64,000 bases of DNA from Chiridota heheva (GCA_020152595.1 JAIGNY010002845.1:1066001-1130000), one strand, 5' to 3'. Shown: positions 1 to 12,910, numbered from the stretch's first letter. Numbers and translations are program-made. Notes: generated by a model from the letters alone, not told the origin.

Positions 1-1349
1 ACTTATCAATGTTGACTTTGAAATTGTGAACAGAATTGGACATAACTACCCACTCACGCAAACAATTCCACTCATTACCAACTCTATGCGAAAATTCAAA
101 ACGCCGAATATCTATCCGTGAGAACACTTTGGCCAACTTCAAACTGTTACCACGTGTCACATAAAGAATTAGCTAAAACATGCAAGAAATAACAGGAAAT
201 CAAAGCATCACTACCAGATAGGAACTTAAAAGCCTGGATCATATCGCCACTTACTCTTCTTAACTCAAGCGTGGTCAAACCAAGAATTCGCAACCTAGAT
301 TCATAAGAGAGATTCTTTACTTCGGGAATAAGTCTAGTGGTGCTTTGCTGAACCTGCTTTAAAATGAACTTATCCTTCTCATAAAAGAAACTCCTGAATA
401 GCATACTCAAGGTAAGCCTGACTAATTGGTTAAATTAAGAACAACCTCTCTACCAAGAAAACAAAAATGTCTTCTAATCAAACCAAGCATCCTATTTGCC
501 CTTGCAGCTGCTAAAGCACACTGACTGTTTAGAAGGCTTCAGATTGCTAGTAATGACAACACCTAGAGCCCTTTATTGATCAATACAACCAAGATTTAAA
601 CCATTTGTGCAGTAATCAAAAGCCAAATTGTTCTGACCAAAATGAATAACTTCAAATAAAATAAAAATCGAAGACGCCGAGAGTTAGCAAAAAACTTATC
701 AATGTTGACTTTGAAATTGTGAACAGAATTGGACATAACTACCCACTCACGCAAACAATTCCACTCATTACCAACTCTATGCGAAAATTCAAAACGCCGA
801 ATATCTATCCGTGAGAACACTTTGGCCAACTTCAAACTGTTACCACGTGTCACATAAAGAATTAGCTAAAACATGCAAGAAATAACAGGAAATCAAAGCA
901 TCACTACCAGATAGGAACTTAAAAGCCTGGATCATATCGCCACTTACTCTTCTTAACTCAAGCGTGGTCAAACCAAGAATTCGCAACCTAGATTCATAAG
1001 AGAGATTCTTTACTTCGGGAATAAGTCTAGTGGTGCTTTGCTGAACCTGCTTTAAAATGAACTTATCCTTCTCATAAAAGAAACTCCTGAATAGCATACT
1101 CAAGGTAAGGCCTGACTAACTGGTTAAATCAAGAACAACCTCTCTACTAAGAAAACAAAAATGTCTTCTAATCAAACCAAGCATCCTATTTGCCCTTGCA
1201 GCTGCTAAAGCACACTGACTGTTTAGAAGGCTTCAGATTGCTAGTAATGACAACACCTAGAGCCCTTTATTGATCAATACAACCAAGATTTGAACCATTT
1301 GTGCAGTAATCAAAAGCCAAATTGTTCTGACCAAAATGAATAACTTCAA
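1..1349. repeat. Direct tandem duplication, 693-bp period
   Basis: The sequence starting at base 1 (ACTTATCAATGTTGAC) restarts at 694 and stays nearly identical to about 1349. The copies part at 655, where the first runs into an A-rich joint and the second continues into upstream reverse transcriptase sequence. The high identity suggests a recent duplication of a dead retrotransposon tail. Confidence 0.9.
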
Positions 1350-1490
1350 ATTCATCAACATTGAATGACATTTGCTATGTTTGGGACCAAGAAACTAACT
1401 TATCCAGATCAGTTTGCAAAAGTGAAGAATCCCTAGCATCATCAAAAATCCTGTACAGCTTAGTGTCATCAGCAACTTTATTCCATCATC
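1..1490 (-). pseudogene. Non-LTR retrotransposon reverse transcriptase remnant, tandemly duplicated
   Basis: On the minus strand this reads as the 3' part of a non-LTR reverse transcriptase. Around 1439-1480 the frame gives ADDTKLY, the motif C catalytic box, although the residue before A is V rather than the usual F or Y. Lower coordinates encode a thumb and tail with LSYESRLRILGLTTLELRR and NEWNCLREWVV, typical of CR1/L2/Rex-like elements. Stops break the frame near 1370 and 1280. The stretch 1-654 is a near-identical direct copy of 694-1349 (period 693 bp), so two tails lie in tandem. The left copy is cut by the window edge. It cannot make an active enzyme as it stands. The clade is inferred; that it is a retrotransposon remnant is well supported. 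Confidence 0.8.
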
Positions 1491-1494
1491 TCCT

Positions 1495-1556
1495 CTGATG
1501 GAGTATGTACGCACAAGGACTGCGTGTGCGTGTGTATGTGCGTGTGTGTGTGGGGG
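1495..1556. repeat. GT-rich microsatellite
   Basis: Imperfect GT/GTGC run, including GTGTGTATGTGCGTGTGTGT. It sits at the upstream edge of the retrotransposon remnant on the minus strand. The region 1557-2139 shows no gene I can recognise. Confidence 0.7.
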
Positions 1557-2142
1557 TGGAATAACAAACTTGGAACTATTAGCTCTTGTTTCTGGATTAG
1601 CTGGAATCAATTGTCTGTCTAGTATGTCAACTGGTCAATGAGATGGTTGCCAATGCGGTACAGGTGGTAAATTTGGAAATGCCTTTGCTGTGTTGCAGAC
1701 TCTTCCACCCCAATTTGCTCAAATTATTCTGACACATTATGGGGGAGGGGGTAGTAATTTGTGAAACACCTGGCTGCACTGCGTTGAAGACACTTGATGT
1801 TATGGTGACCTTATTTTTAGTTGGAAGTCCCATCAACACCTAGCATATTCTCCAATCGGCTTTTGACGTCGCTGGATCTGGAACAGTTGACCAAATTACG
1901 CTATAGAAAACAAAGATAATCCATACACACTTCTTTTTGATACTGTCTGTGTGCTTTTTTCAGATGAGGTTTTTAGATATTGTATCTACACCCAGGTATT
2001 CGGCGGATAGTACTGACAAGACTTCAAGAAATACGGTCGTGGGTGGAATTGGTTGACTTCACAGGATTACGGCCTTAAGTAAGAAGCAGTTGATACTTCT
2101 AGATGGAACTCCATGACTTGTTTTATTTTTCGATCAAATTAT

Positions 2143-2165
2143 TATTATTATTATTATTATTATTA

Positions 2166-2203
<38 letters not shown>

Positions 2204-2205
2204 TA
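2143..2205. repeat. (ATT)n microsatellite, 3' tail of the retrotransposon
   Basis: A run of ATT triplets with one ATC interruption. On the minus strand it is the (AAT)n end of the CR1/L2-like element. Confidence 0.9.
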
Positions 2206-2477
2206 TTTCATTTCATATAGCGCATGCCATAACATGGTTTTCGGCTGCGCTTTACAATTAAAATACAAATATAGAAAACAAATATATAATCATGTACGTA
2301 TAAATATCAAAATCTGATAAAGGAAAATACAATATTCATATCAAAACTACAGTAAAAGTTGAATATAAAAAGTAATTTGGAAATCGATGAAATGGTTAAG
2401 AAAAATATTACTTTGTATAAATGGTATATAACACTGGATATAAAAAGATAAAAATGTGTAAAATGCAATTTCAAAAA

Positions 2478-4076
2478 TTAAGAAGGAAATAGATGTGTCT
2501 TCAGCTGCCTTTTGAAAATGTTTACATTGGGAGAAAGTTTGATGTTATTTGGAAGTTTGTTCCAGAGTTCTGCTCCTGCAACACTAATAGCTCTTGAGGC
2601 AAATGTTTTACGCTGAGTACGTGGAATCACCAATTTGTAGGCAACATTACAGGAGCGGAGGAATCTGGTAGAATTAGTGGCTAATGAAAATTTACACCTA
2701 AGGTAATCTGGGGCCGACTTTTCAACAACAGACTTGTATATCAGGGTCAACACTTTATGAATAATTCGGGACTTGATAGGGAGCCAATGTAAATCACGCA
2801 GTGCCTGAGAGGCACTTTCTCTTCTCCCTCTTCTCAATACTAGCTTCGCTGCCATATTCTGTATTCGTTGTAACTTAGCAATATCAAAATTAGGCGTATT
2901 TAAGAAAATATAATTTATGTAATCCAAGTGGCTGATAACTAATCCTAACACAATAGCGTAACATGCATTAAATGTTAGTACATTTCTTATGCTACGAACT
3001 AGTCTGAGATTAGCCATGGCAGCCCTGCACCTTGCACTGATCTGAGTTTTGAATGCCAAATTTGTATCTAAATGAACCCCTAAATATTTCACACAAGTGG
3101 CAGCTTTCACAATTCCACCATTGATAGGGACACTGTCAACAAGGCATTTGGATAACATTTGTCTTGACCCGAACTGTATAAATTCAGTTTTCGTGTCGTT
3201 AAGTTTGAGTCTATTTTGATCCATCCAGATTTTAACTTGCTGCATGGTGTGTGATATTTCATTTTTGACTCTAGTGGCATCCTGAATGGTAGGTTGGTGA
3301 GATTGCTTAATCGCATGATCATCAGCGTACCCGTACAGTTGAAAGCAATTAGGAATGACATATTGCAATGTACTAGCATACATTGAATATAAAACGGGTC
3401 CCAAGAGACCTCCTTGTGGAACACTGAAATCTAATGGTTTGTAGGTTGAATAAGAATTATTAACCTTAACACAACACCTTCTGCATGACAAATAGTCAGT
3501 AAACCATTTTTGTGACAATTGGTCTATACCATATTGAGCAGACAACACTTTTAGTAAAACTTCATGGTCAACAGTGTCGAATGCCGCTAAGAGATCCATA
3601 CAACACATTTGTGTGACCTGTTTTCTCTCAAAACCCCAGAGTAAATCATCTACCAAACTAACTATTGCAGTTTCACAGCTATGATTGGGACGGTAAGCTG
3701 ACTGATACGGTGGAAGGGGGGCCCACTTTTCACAATGAATATTCAATTGCTTCAGCACAACTTTTTCAGCAACTTTGGAGATAAATGGTAGATTGCTGAT
3801 TGGTCTATAATTGGCCAAATTCAAGTCCAAATTGTGTTTCTTTACAAGAGGTCTAATGATGGCTTTTTTCCAGTCATTAGCAAAGGCACCACATTCAAGA
3901 GAAGTATTTACTACTTTTGTAGGAGGTTTAATAACTGCACTTACAACATTCTTTAGAAGGTTTGTTGGTAAAGCATCATTGTCGCAAGATTTTGATGGCA
4001 TGCTATTAATAATACTGATAAGTTCATCCTCTGTAACATTAGCAAAAGCATTCAGTCTGACAGATACCATTCTCAT
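2478..4076 (-). pseudogene. Retrotransposon reverse transcriptase domain, uninterrupted 532-residue frame
   Basis: Core reverse transcriptase of the CR1/L2-like element, which would copy element RNA into DNA at a nicked target. Landmarks in order: YRPISNLPFISKVAEKVV (fingers), AFDTVDHEVLL (motif A, catalytic Asp), SVPQGGLLGPVLY (motif B), YGYADDHAI (motif C catalytic YADD), then KTEFIQFG and the C-terminal NKLPNNIKLSPNVNIFKRQL typical of the family tail. The stop at 2478 looks like the natural ORF2 end. The frame is intact here, but the upstream endonuclease is broken, so I class it as part of a dead element. The Met at 4076 is internal; the frame originally continued from the linker. Confidence 0.88.
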
Positions 4077-4144
4077 AGGAGGATTGAATAGCTCAGAATC
4101 CTTTAGCTCTTCTCTTATGTTTGTAATCTTTTGTAAAAATAATT

Positions 4145-5471
4145 CTATAAACTCTCTGATAAAACCTCATCATTTCCTAAGACTACAGGTATGGGGTTTT
4201 GTACATCATTTCCCATGATTGATTTAGCTAAACTATAAAGGCGTTTTGAATCATGCCCACATTCCTTAACTGCATCACTGATTGTTCTTTCTTGTGATTG
4301 TTTCAGCATAACAGAATACCTGGACCTCTCTGATTTCAATGTTTCCCAATTGTCTCTCGTTTTGTTTCTTTTCCATCTTCTCTCTGCAATTCTTACTGCT
4401 TGCTTTTCTTTCTTGAGTTCTGGAGTAAACCAAGGCTCTTTCTTTCGAGCAACAACAAGCTTTTCAATTAAAGGGACATGATCATCTAAGACAGATAAGA
4501 TTGTCCGATTGAAATGAGAAGCACACTCATCGATATTGTTTGATACAAGAGGCTGTATGTTAAATGCATTTTCAATGTCGCGAGAAAAAGCATCCAAGTT
4601 AATACCTTTAATCTTTCTGAACTATATAAGTTTTTTCTCTCTCCGTGTATGCTCTCTCAACCTAAGAGAGAATGTAACGAAACGGTGGTCCCATAAGAAA
4701 GGTCCGACATCACATTCATTCAAAATTTTATCATTCGTCTCAGACTCTCCTTCAACGAAGACTAAATCAAGAATATTTCCTTGGTTATGTGTGTATGTAT
4801 TAACTTCCTGTGAAAATCCCACGGCTTGCATTAATTCAATGAAATGTTGTGCAGATGAACTGTCATTGTCATTAACGTGGATATTAGTCACCTACTATGA
4901 CAACATTGGGCAATTGACTTGCAGGCTCCAGGATAATTCGATTAAGTTCATCAAAGAATGTATTAAGGGTTACACCAGTTACAGATGGGGGCCGGTATAT
5001 AACATAGATATTAAATTTTGATGTGTGCTTTATAATTTCCCAGTGACCAAACTGAAACGATAGGAAAACATCCTCACATATTTTCCGTACAGGAAACTCC
5101 TTTCTATAAACCAGGGCCACACCACCCCCACGTTTTTCTCTACTTGCCGTATCGATAAAGTACTCAACATTTATATTTAATTGTGAGCATTGTATTCGCC
5201 CGTAGTCGTATTCGGAATTAATCCATGTTTCTCTTATGCACAAAACATCTAAACGGTTTTCAGTCAGGAAATCATAAAGTAAGAAATCTTTATTGTTGAT
5301 AGACCTTGCATTGATCAATCCCGCACATAAATCTTTCGAGGGGAAACTATTCCGCAATATGCCACATGGTTCGGATTCGACATCTGATGGGACGGGGGGA
5401 GTAAGGGGAGTAAATGTTATGGGTACTATGATTTTGAAAGGCTGTCGTACCTGAGGGGGCTTTTTTTCCAA
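4145..5471 (-). pseudogene. Retrotransposon AP-type endonuclease domain and linker, frameshifted
   Basis: The N-terminal part of retrotransposon ORF2. Its family nicks target DNA to prime reverse transcription. Visible landmarks are GLINARSINNK near residue 50, LDVLCIRETW (usual LxxTETW), GGGVALVYR, IYVIYRPPS and NVVIVGD. The usual continuation of GD is FNI. Here the frame breaks at about 4889, consistent with a 2-bp loss, and resumes as NIHVND in another frame to 4622. An in-frame amber stop follows REKKLI near 4624, after which FRKIKGINLDAF continues the protein. A further frameshift near 4145 separates this from the reverse transcriptase frame. The start at 5471 is simply the first Met of the open frame; the true 5' end is probably lost. 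Confidence 0.82.
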
Positions 5472-5488
5472 GTTGCGTTTAGTTATTT

Positions 5489-8252
5489 TTGAACCAACAA
5501 ACTTCCACTAAGAACAAACAAAAATCCATTCTGGATTTTGTACCAAACATATCATTAACCTTGACCAATTTTCGGCGTCTACGACCGTATGAATTGGCCT
5601 TGGTCTGATTTTCTAAAAACTGTCATAGGGGTACGGCATCCAAACCTCCTATATTCAACCAAAAGCCCATCAAATTCACGTGTACTAGGTGCATATCTAT
5701 ATTTCACGAAGTGAACCCTACACATTTCGCACGTACGTACAGTGCATGCATAATCGTATAGTGATATACACGGGGTGTATGGGCCGTGATGCGTGGATTT
5801 TCGGTGACCTCATTCAGATATTCCGTTTTGCTACACAAAATCAGAACATCGCTGGTGAAAGGGCGCGAATCTTTTATACAGCACTGATTATAGAGAAAGA
5901 ATGAGATCTCCATGCACAGATGCACTGGCATATGTATTAACCTAGAGTCTTTATGATCATAGAGATAGAATGAGATCTCTATGCACTGGCATATGTATTA
6001 ACCCAGAGTCTTTATGATCATAGAGATAGAATGAGATCTCTATGCACTGGCATATGTATTAACCCAAAGTCCCTATGATTATAGAGATAGAATGAGATCT
6101 CCATGCACTGGCATATGTATTAACCCAGAGTCCCTATGATTATAGAGATAGAATGAGATCTCTATGTACTGGCATATGTATTAAGCCAGAGTCCCTATGA
6201 TTATAGAGATAGAATGAGATCTCTATGCACTGGCATCAATATTAACATAGAGTCCCTATGCTCATAGAGAAAGAATGAGATCTCAATGCACTGGCATATG
6301 TATCAACCCAGAGTCGTTATGATCATAGAGATAGAATGAGATCTCCATGCACTGGCATATGTATTAACCTAGAGTCTTTATGATCATAGAGAAAGAATGA
6401 GATCTCCATGCACCGGCATACGTATTAACCCAGAGTCCCTATGATTATAGAGAAAGAATGAGATCTCCATGCACTGGCATATGTATTAACCCAGAGTCCT
6501 TATGATCATAGGGATAGAATGAGATCTCTATGCACTGGCATATGTATTAACCCAGAGTTTTTATAATCATAGAGATAGAATGAGATCTCCATGCACTAGC
6601 ATATGTATTAACCTAGAGTCTTTATGATCATAGAGATAGAATGAGATCTCCATGCACTGGCATATGTGTTAACCTAGTCTTTATGATTATAGAGATAGAA
6701 TGAGATCTCTATGCACTGGCATATGTATTAACCCAGAGTCCCTATAATCATAGAGATAGAATGAGATCTCTATGCAATGGCATATGTATTAACCTAGAGT
6801 CTTTCTGATCATAGAGATAGAATTATGCTCTGATGACTGACAACTTCCGTAGCGACTCATATAAGGCTAATGTGTCACGTTTGTCCATGACTCATACCTT
6901 TGACTGACTGGACTTTGGTGGTGAGTCATACCATGAAGAGATTCATACAATAGGACACCTAAGGAGGAAATTTTTGGAATATAATTTGCAGGGAATGGAT
7001 TGTTTAAGATTTTATCTCACATTTTGTAAAGGTTTCATGACCAGGGATATGAGAGTTTTTAAACAAGAATAAAAACTTAAAACAAATTTGAGGTTTTTCC
7101 TATGCATCCTATCAGTAATACTAATAGCCCCTTTGCAGGCGCCTTATAGTAGACCATTTTGATTGGGGTGTGAAACATAAGACGGCCTCAAGTTAACATG
7201 TAGGCTATCACATTTCACTTTACCGGCTGCATGCCTTATACCCATTTGGGAGGTAGGCCTAATACTCATATAAAGTATTGTAAGAAAATTTGGTAAAATC
7301 ATTGGAAATTTGGGTAGAATTTGGCAACACATGACTTTCCGCCAAATTGAGGGAGATTTTTTCATTAGAAGCAAAAATTTATGAAAAATAAAGCGTTTTT
7401 CGCGCTTCATAGCCTTACAGCTTTAGGATTGTAGAAGCCATTTCAGTACTGAGGTCAGTATTAGACTGCAAAGGAAAAGCCTCAAATAGTATCAAATGTA
7501 TTCCCAGCAAACACAAGTTTTAGAAAATCCCTTATTATGAGCGAAAATGGAATCTTTGAGAATCTTCTTGAAGACTTCAAATACCTTTAAAATGACCTTG
7601 CAGTCGATTTTTACTAACAAAATCGAAGTAAATCAAGTAGTAAATTAATCTGAAATTTGGGGTGACAAAAATATAGTGATTGTTATTTTTCATTGTAAGA
7701 CTTGCAAAACAGCCGTTTACTTGCAACTTATATCAAATTCAACAAAATAACTATAAATAGGCTTAATGAACAATCAGTCAATTTTATACGAACCTTCAAT
7801 GCCGAAGCACGTCTTTTCTTTACTAACGTTAGTGTCTTTAAACTATTCAAATATCCATCTTACACGTCTCATGTTCCTAGTTCGTGCTTTTCTCTGTTTT
7901 ATGTAGGTGGAGCAAGTACTTTTCCGATTATCTCTCCGAAGCATACACTCATTTTCATGTTTATACCATATTCGAATTGGTCACAATACAAAGCTACAGT
8001 AGGTCGACTATGAAAGTTGTACTTCATGAGTTTTGCATGCAATAGCTTATATATCATAAAAGCACAAACTGTAACTGGAAATTGTTGTACGCTCAGTATT
8101 CTGATCAGGTCAAAGGGTGGCTGTAACATCCATTGCTTGCCAGACAAGATAAAGCTGTAGCTTCCGGGTTCAATCAATATTTTACGAAATGTGTATGTCT
8201 GCAATTGTACTTCAGACAGTCGGAAACATAATCTTTTATTGTATGGATACAC
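5489..8252. repeat. Duplicated module, copy 1 (about 2.76 kb)
   Basis: It begins TTGAACCAACAAACTTCC and ends near ATTGTATGGATACACGAT. The same order of unique flanks, 61-bp array and unique tail recurs in direct orientation at 10003-12910. The shared length, shared ends and similarity on both sides of the array suggest two copies of one unit, either a transposon or a segmental duplication. I see no clear terminal inverted repeats and no coding potential. Short open frames here, such as on the minus strand near 7144-7410 and 7899-8252, do not resemble known proteins. Confidence 0.85.
5880..6830. repeat. 61-bp minisatellite, about 15 copies
   Basis: The unit contains GAATGAGATCTCTATGCACT, GGCATATGTATTAACCCAGA and GTCTTTATGATCATAGAGAT. 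Starts recur every 61 bp (for example 5941, 6002 and 6063). CATAGAGAT and ATCTCTATG are complementary across an 8-base spacer, so each unit can form a hairpin. Confidence 0.93.
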
Positions 8253-10002
8253 GATTTAAGGCATGCAGTTAAGCAAAAAGTGGGAGGGTATGTTGTAGAC
8301 GAGCAACCTTACAAAGGAGACGGACAATACAATTTGGGGGTACAAAGCTTTTGTTCAATTTAGTCGGATGTGATTACCAGACAATGCATGCTGCAATAAA
8401 GAAGGTGGGGAGAATTTAAGTACTGTGAAGGGAGGCTAGGATATTCATTGTAACAACATAAAATAACAATTAAAAACAAATCAGATCAACGTGAGATTAC
8501 CTTGAGTTAAGGTGTTTATCAATGACAACCTAAATACATACAATCAGACAGAATACTGGTAATCCGCGGCTCAACAATACATTACAGAATCCGCCCCTTG
8601 AACGCTACTCCATCCTTGTTTTCTGTGCCTGTGGCGTTCTAGTAACCGCAGGAAAGATAAGGTGACATTGACATCCAGGTCTTAGAAAAAAATTAAATTT
8701 TCTATTTCATTTCCACAAAATTTGTGCTCTTAGTGTATGAAATATGTGAAATTTGTTTTACTTGTGCAAATTGTTAAAGAATTAAACCTTTCAAAAATGA
8801 AATTGATGCTATATTTCGTATTTTGTGGTAAATCATTTCTAACTTTTGAAATCATGAAGAGCATTCTATCCAAAAGCCTTCCTCCCCATCTTTACTGGGT
8901 TCACCCAATATCATACGAGGGGATATTTTACTTAAATGAAATTATAATATGTATCATGTCTTTTTAGCAAACGAAACTTGGTAAGAACATTTCTTGTTAT
9001 AACCATAATTAACGAAAATATAATAAGATTCATATTTAAAGAAACATTAACTTAGTTTATGGGGATGAAGATCACGTAAACATTGATAATGGTACGATCC
9101 GAGGAACACGCGCAAATTCGCAGTAGGCCTACAACATCATAACAATAACATGCATGACCGACATTGCCAGCAGCGCTGTGGTAAACCATGGAGCTATTAA
9201 CTCAGTTAATAGCTCTATGGGTAAACGGAAATGCAAAAACCGCACTGTTTGAATAGTTTATCAAAAGTTCCTTCTGTTCTGTGTATTACCATGGAGCTTT
9301 AGATAATAGGTCTCTGATTTTACTACCGATTTACTCTCATTCCCGATTTTTGTTGTGTGAAGGAATTGGTCTGAGAATGTTTTGTTGTAACGTCGTGCAT
9401 TCCAATGCCGCGTTCCTAACTTAATCGTTAGTGAAAATCCGAAACGAAAAAGAACGAACGTTAAAGAAATTCTTTTAATTTATAGATTAGAGCAATGGCG
9501 TATATACAAGAGAAACATCTTAATGAATAATGAGCATTAAATTAAGCAACACCAATATGAAAAGCATTTAGAAGTCATGTCACATCAGAAACAAATAGAT
9601 CAGGGGAGGAAGTTACACTGGTGGATCGGCAAGATTTTCAAATTCGTCTTAATACCAGGCTACAAAAAAGCTTACGTAATACCTGAGCTGTGTCCTTGAA
9701 ATGGGAAAAATCTGCCACTGGCAGATTTAACCCGTCGAGGTTTCAAGGGGCGCTTTCTTCATATGAGGGTGGCATGCAACATCTGTTTCATGAACAAAAC
9801 AGATATTTGATCACTTTTTGCACTTAAAAATTTCTTGTAAAAAGGTAGAGTATTCAAACTATCAGCCGAAAATATTACTTTTAAATAGAATATTATATTC
9901 ATGCGTAGCGACTTGATAGCTGTCTGTAACAGTAAGTTTACTCGGGTTTTAACATACTCCTAATCGTGCTAATGAAACCTTTAAAAGAGTGTGATCAATT
10001 TT
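8253..10002. other. Spacer between module copies, no gene recognised
   Basis: AT-rich sequence with no coding signal I can support. A small plus-strand open frame at 8737-8967 has no recognisable motifs. The only clear structure is the hairpin at 9186-9220. Confidence 0.6.
9186..9220. repeat. Short inverted repeat (16-bp arms, 3-base loop)
   Basis: The left arm CCATGGAGCTATTAAC pairs with the right arm GTTAATAGCTCTATGG with one mismatch around TCA. Confidence 0.8.
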
Positions 10003-12910
10003 GAACCAACAAACTTCCACTAAGAACAAACAAAAATCCATTCTGGATTTTGTACCAAACATATCATTAACCTTGAACAATTTTCTGAGTCTACGACCGT
10101 ATAAATTAGCCTTGGTCTGATTTTCTAAAAACTGTCATAGAGATACGGCATCCGAACCTCTTATATTCAACCAAAAGCCCATCAAATTCACGTGTACTAG
10201 ATGTATATCTAAATTTCACGAAGTGCACCCTATACATTTCGCACGTACGTACAGTGCATGCATAATCATACAGTGATATACACGGGGTGTATGGGCCGTG
10301 ATGCGTGGATTTTTGGTGACCTCATTTAGTTATTCCGTTTTGCTACACAAAATTAGAACATCGCTGATGAAAGGGCGCGAATCTTTTATACAGCACTGAT
10401 TATAGAGAAAGAATGAGATCTCCATGCACTGGCATATGTATTAACCTAGAGTCCCTATGATTGTAGAAAAACAATGAGATCTCCATGCACTGGCATATGT
10501 ATTAACCCAAAGTCTTTATGATCATAGAGATAGAATGAGATCTCTATGCACTGGCATATGTATTGACCTAGAGTCCCTATGATCATAGAGATAGAATGAG
10601 ATCTCCATGCACTGGCATATGTATTAACCTAGAGTCCCTATGATTATAGAGATAAAATGAGATCTCTATGCACTGGCATATGTATTAACCCAGAGTCTTT
10701 ATGATTATAGAGAAAGAACGAGATCTCTATGCACTGGCATATGTATTAACCCAGAGTCTTTATGATTATAGAGAAAGAATGAGATCTCTATGCACTGGCA
10801 TATGTATTAACCTAGAGTCTTTATGATTATAGAGATAGAATGAGATCTCCATGCACTGGCATATGTATTAACCCAGAGTCTTTATGATCATAGAGATAGA
10901 ATGAGATCTCCATGCACTGGCATATGTATTAACCCAGAGTCTTTATGATCATAAATATAGAATGAGATCTCCATGCACTGGCATATGTATTATCCTAGAG
11001 TCTTTATGATCATAGAGATAGAATGAGATCTCTATGCACTGGCATATGTATTAACCCAGAGTCTTTATGATTATAGAGAAAGAATGAGATCTCTATGCAC
11101 TGGCATATATATTAATGTAACCCAGAGTCCCTATGATGATAGAGATTGAATGTGATCTCTATGCACTGGCATATGTATTAACCCAGAGTCCCTATGATTA
11201 TAGAGATAGAATGAGATCTCTATGCACTGGCATATGTATTAACCCAGAGTCTTTATGATTATAGAGATAGAATGAGATCTCCATGCACTGGCATATGTAT
11301 TAACCCAGAGTCTTTATGATCATAGAGAAAGAATAAGATATCCATGCACTGGCATATGTATTAACCCAGAGTCTTTATGATCATAGAGATAGAATGAGAT
11401 CTCCATGCACTGGCATATGTATTAACCTAGAGTCTTTATGATCATAGAGATAGAATGAGATATCCATGCACTGGCATATGTATTAACCTAGAGTCTTTAA
11501 GATCATAGAGATAGAATTATGCTCTGATGACTGACAATTTTTGTAGTAACTCATATTAGGCTAATGTGTCACTTTTGTCCATGACTCATACCTTTGACTG
11601 ACTGGACTTTGGTGGTGAGTCATGCCATGAAGAGAGTCATACAATAGGATACCTAAGGAAGAAACTTTTGGAATGTAATTTGCAAGGAATGGATTGTTTA
11701 AGAATTTATCTCACAATTTGTAAAGGTTTCATGACCAGGGATATGAGAGTATTTAAATAAGAAAAAACTTAACACAAATTTAAAATTTGTCCTATGCATC
11801 TTATCAGTAATACTAATGACCTCTTTGCAGGCGCGTTATAGTAGACCATTTTGACTGGGGTGTAAAATATAAGACGGTATCAAGTTTACACGTAGGCTAT
11901 CCCATTTCACCTTACCGGCCGCATGCCTTATACCCATTTGGGAGGTAGGCCTAATATTGATATAAAGTATTGCAGGAAAATTTGGTAAAATCATTGGAAA
12001 TTTGGGTAGAATTTGGCAAGATTTGACGACTTTCCGACAAATTGAAAGAGATTTTATGATAAAGCGTTTTTCGCGCTTCTTAGCCTTAGAGCCTTAGGAC
12101 TGTAGAAGCTATTTCAGTACTGAGGTCAGTGTTAGACTGCAAAGGAAAAGCCTCAAATAGTATCAAATCTATTTCCAGCAAACAACAGTTTTCGAAAAAT
12201 ACCTTTTATGAGCAAAAATGGAATCTTTGAGAATCTTTTTGAAGACTTCAATACCTTAAAAATGACATTGCAGTAATTTCGAGGAAAATCCAATTGTAAA
12301 TCCATCTGAAATTCGGGGTGACAAAAATATAGTGATTGTTTTTTTTTTCATTGTCAGACTTGCAAAACAGCCGTTTACTTGCAACTTATATCAAATTCAA
12401 CGAAATAGCTATAAATAGGCCTAATGAACAATTATTCAATTTTATACGAACCTAATGCCGAATCACGTCTTTTCTTTACTAACGTTAGTGTTTTGAAACA
12501 ATTAAAATTTCCATCTTACAGGTCACATGTTCTTAGTGCGTGCTTTTCTCTGTTATGTGAAGGTGGAGCAAGTACTTTTCCGATTATCTCTCCGAAGCAT
12601 ACACTCATTTTCATGTTTATACCATATTCAAACTGGTCATAATACAAAGCTACAGTAGGCCTACTATGGAAGTTGTACCTTATGAATTTTGCATGCAATA
12701 GCTTATATATCATAACATCACAAACTGTAACTGGAAATTGTTGTATGCTCAGTATTTTGATCAGGTCAAAAGGTCGCTGTAACATCCATTGTTTGTTAGA
12801 CAAGACCAAGTTGTAGCTTCCAGGTTCAATCAATTTCTTACGAAATGTGTATGTCTGCAATTTTACTTTAAACAGTCGGAAACAACCTTTTATTGTATGA
12901 ATACACGATA
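10003..12910. repeat. Duplicated module, copy 2 (about 2.9 kb)
   Basis: Direct copy of 5489-8252, starting TTTGAACCAACAAACTTCC and ending near ATTGTATGAATACACGAT. Differences are scattered substitutions and small indels, plus a longer internal array. Left of its start, the sequence is unrelated to that left of copy 1, so the start is a true boundary. Confidence 0.85.
10395..11515. repeat. 61-bp minisatellite, about 18 copies
   Basis: Same unit as at 5880-6830. One unit near 11110-11125 carries a small insertion (ATTAATGTAACCCAG). Copy number differs from the first array, so the arrays have changed length since the module was duplicated. Confidence 0.93.

Larger units (their letters stand above)
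2140..5488 (-). mobile_element. CR1/L2-like non-LTR retrotransposon, 5'-truncated and frameshifted
   Basis: A single minus-strand element covers this span. It reads endonuclease (5471-4884 continuing to 4622), linker (4597-4145), reverse transcriptase (about 4076-2478), a short 3' UTR and an (AAT)n tail at 2143-2205. A simple-repeat tail and lack of a poly(A) tract fit the CR1/L2 groups. ORF1 is missing, so the 5' end is truncated near 5488. That is also where the duplicated 2.8-kb module begins. The element is inactive because of at least two frameshifts and one in-frame stop, but most of the second ORF is still readable, so the insertion is not very old. Confidence 0.88.

Noticed and set aside
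7899..8252. 117-codon minus-strand frame repeated in the second module (12516-12860)
   Set aside because: Both copies keep it open for similar length, which is intriguing, but the N-terminal start differs, there is no recognisable domain and DNA similarity alone explains it.
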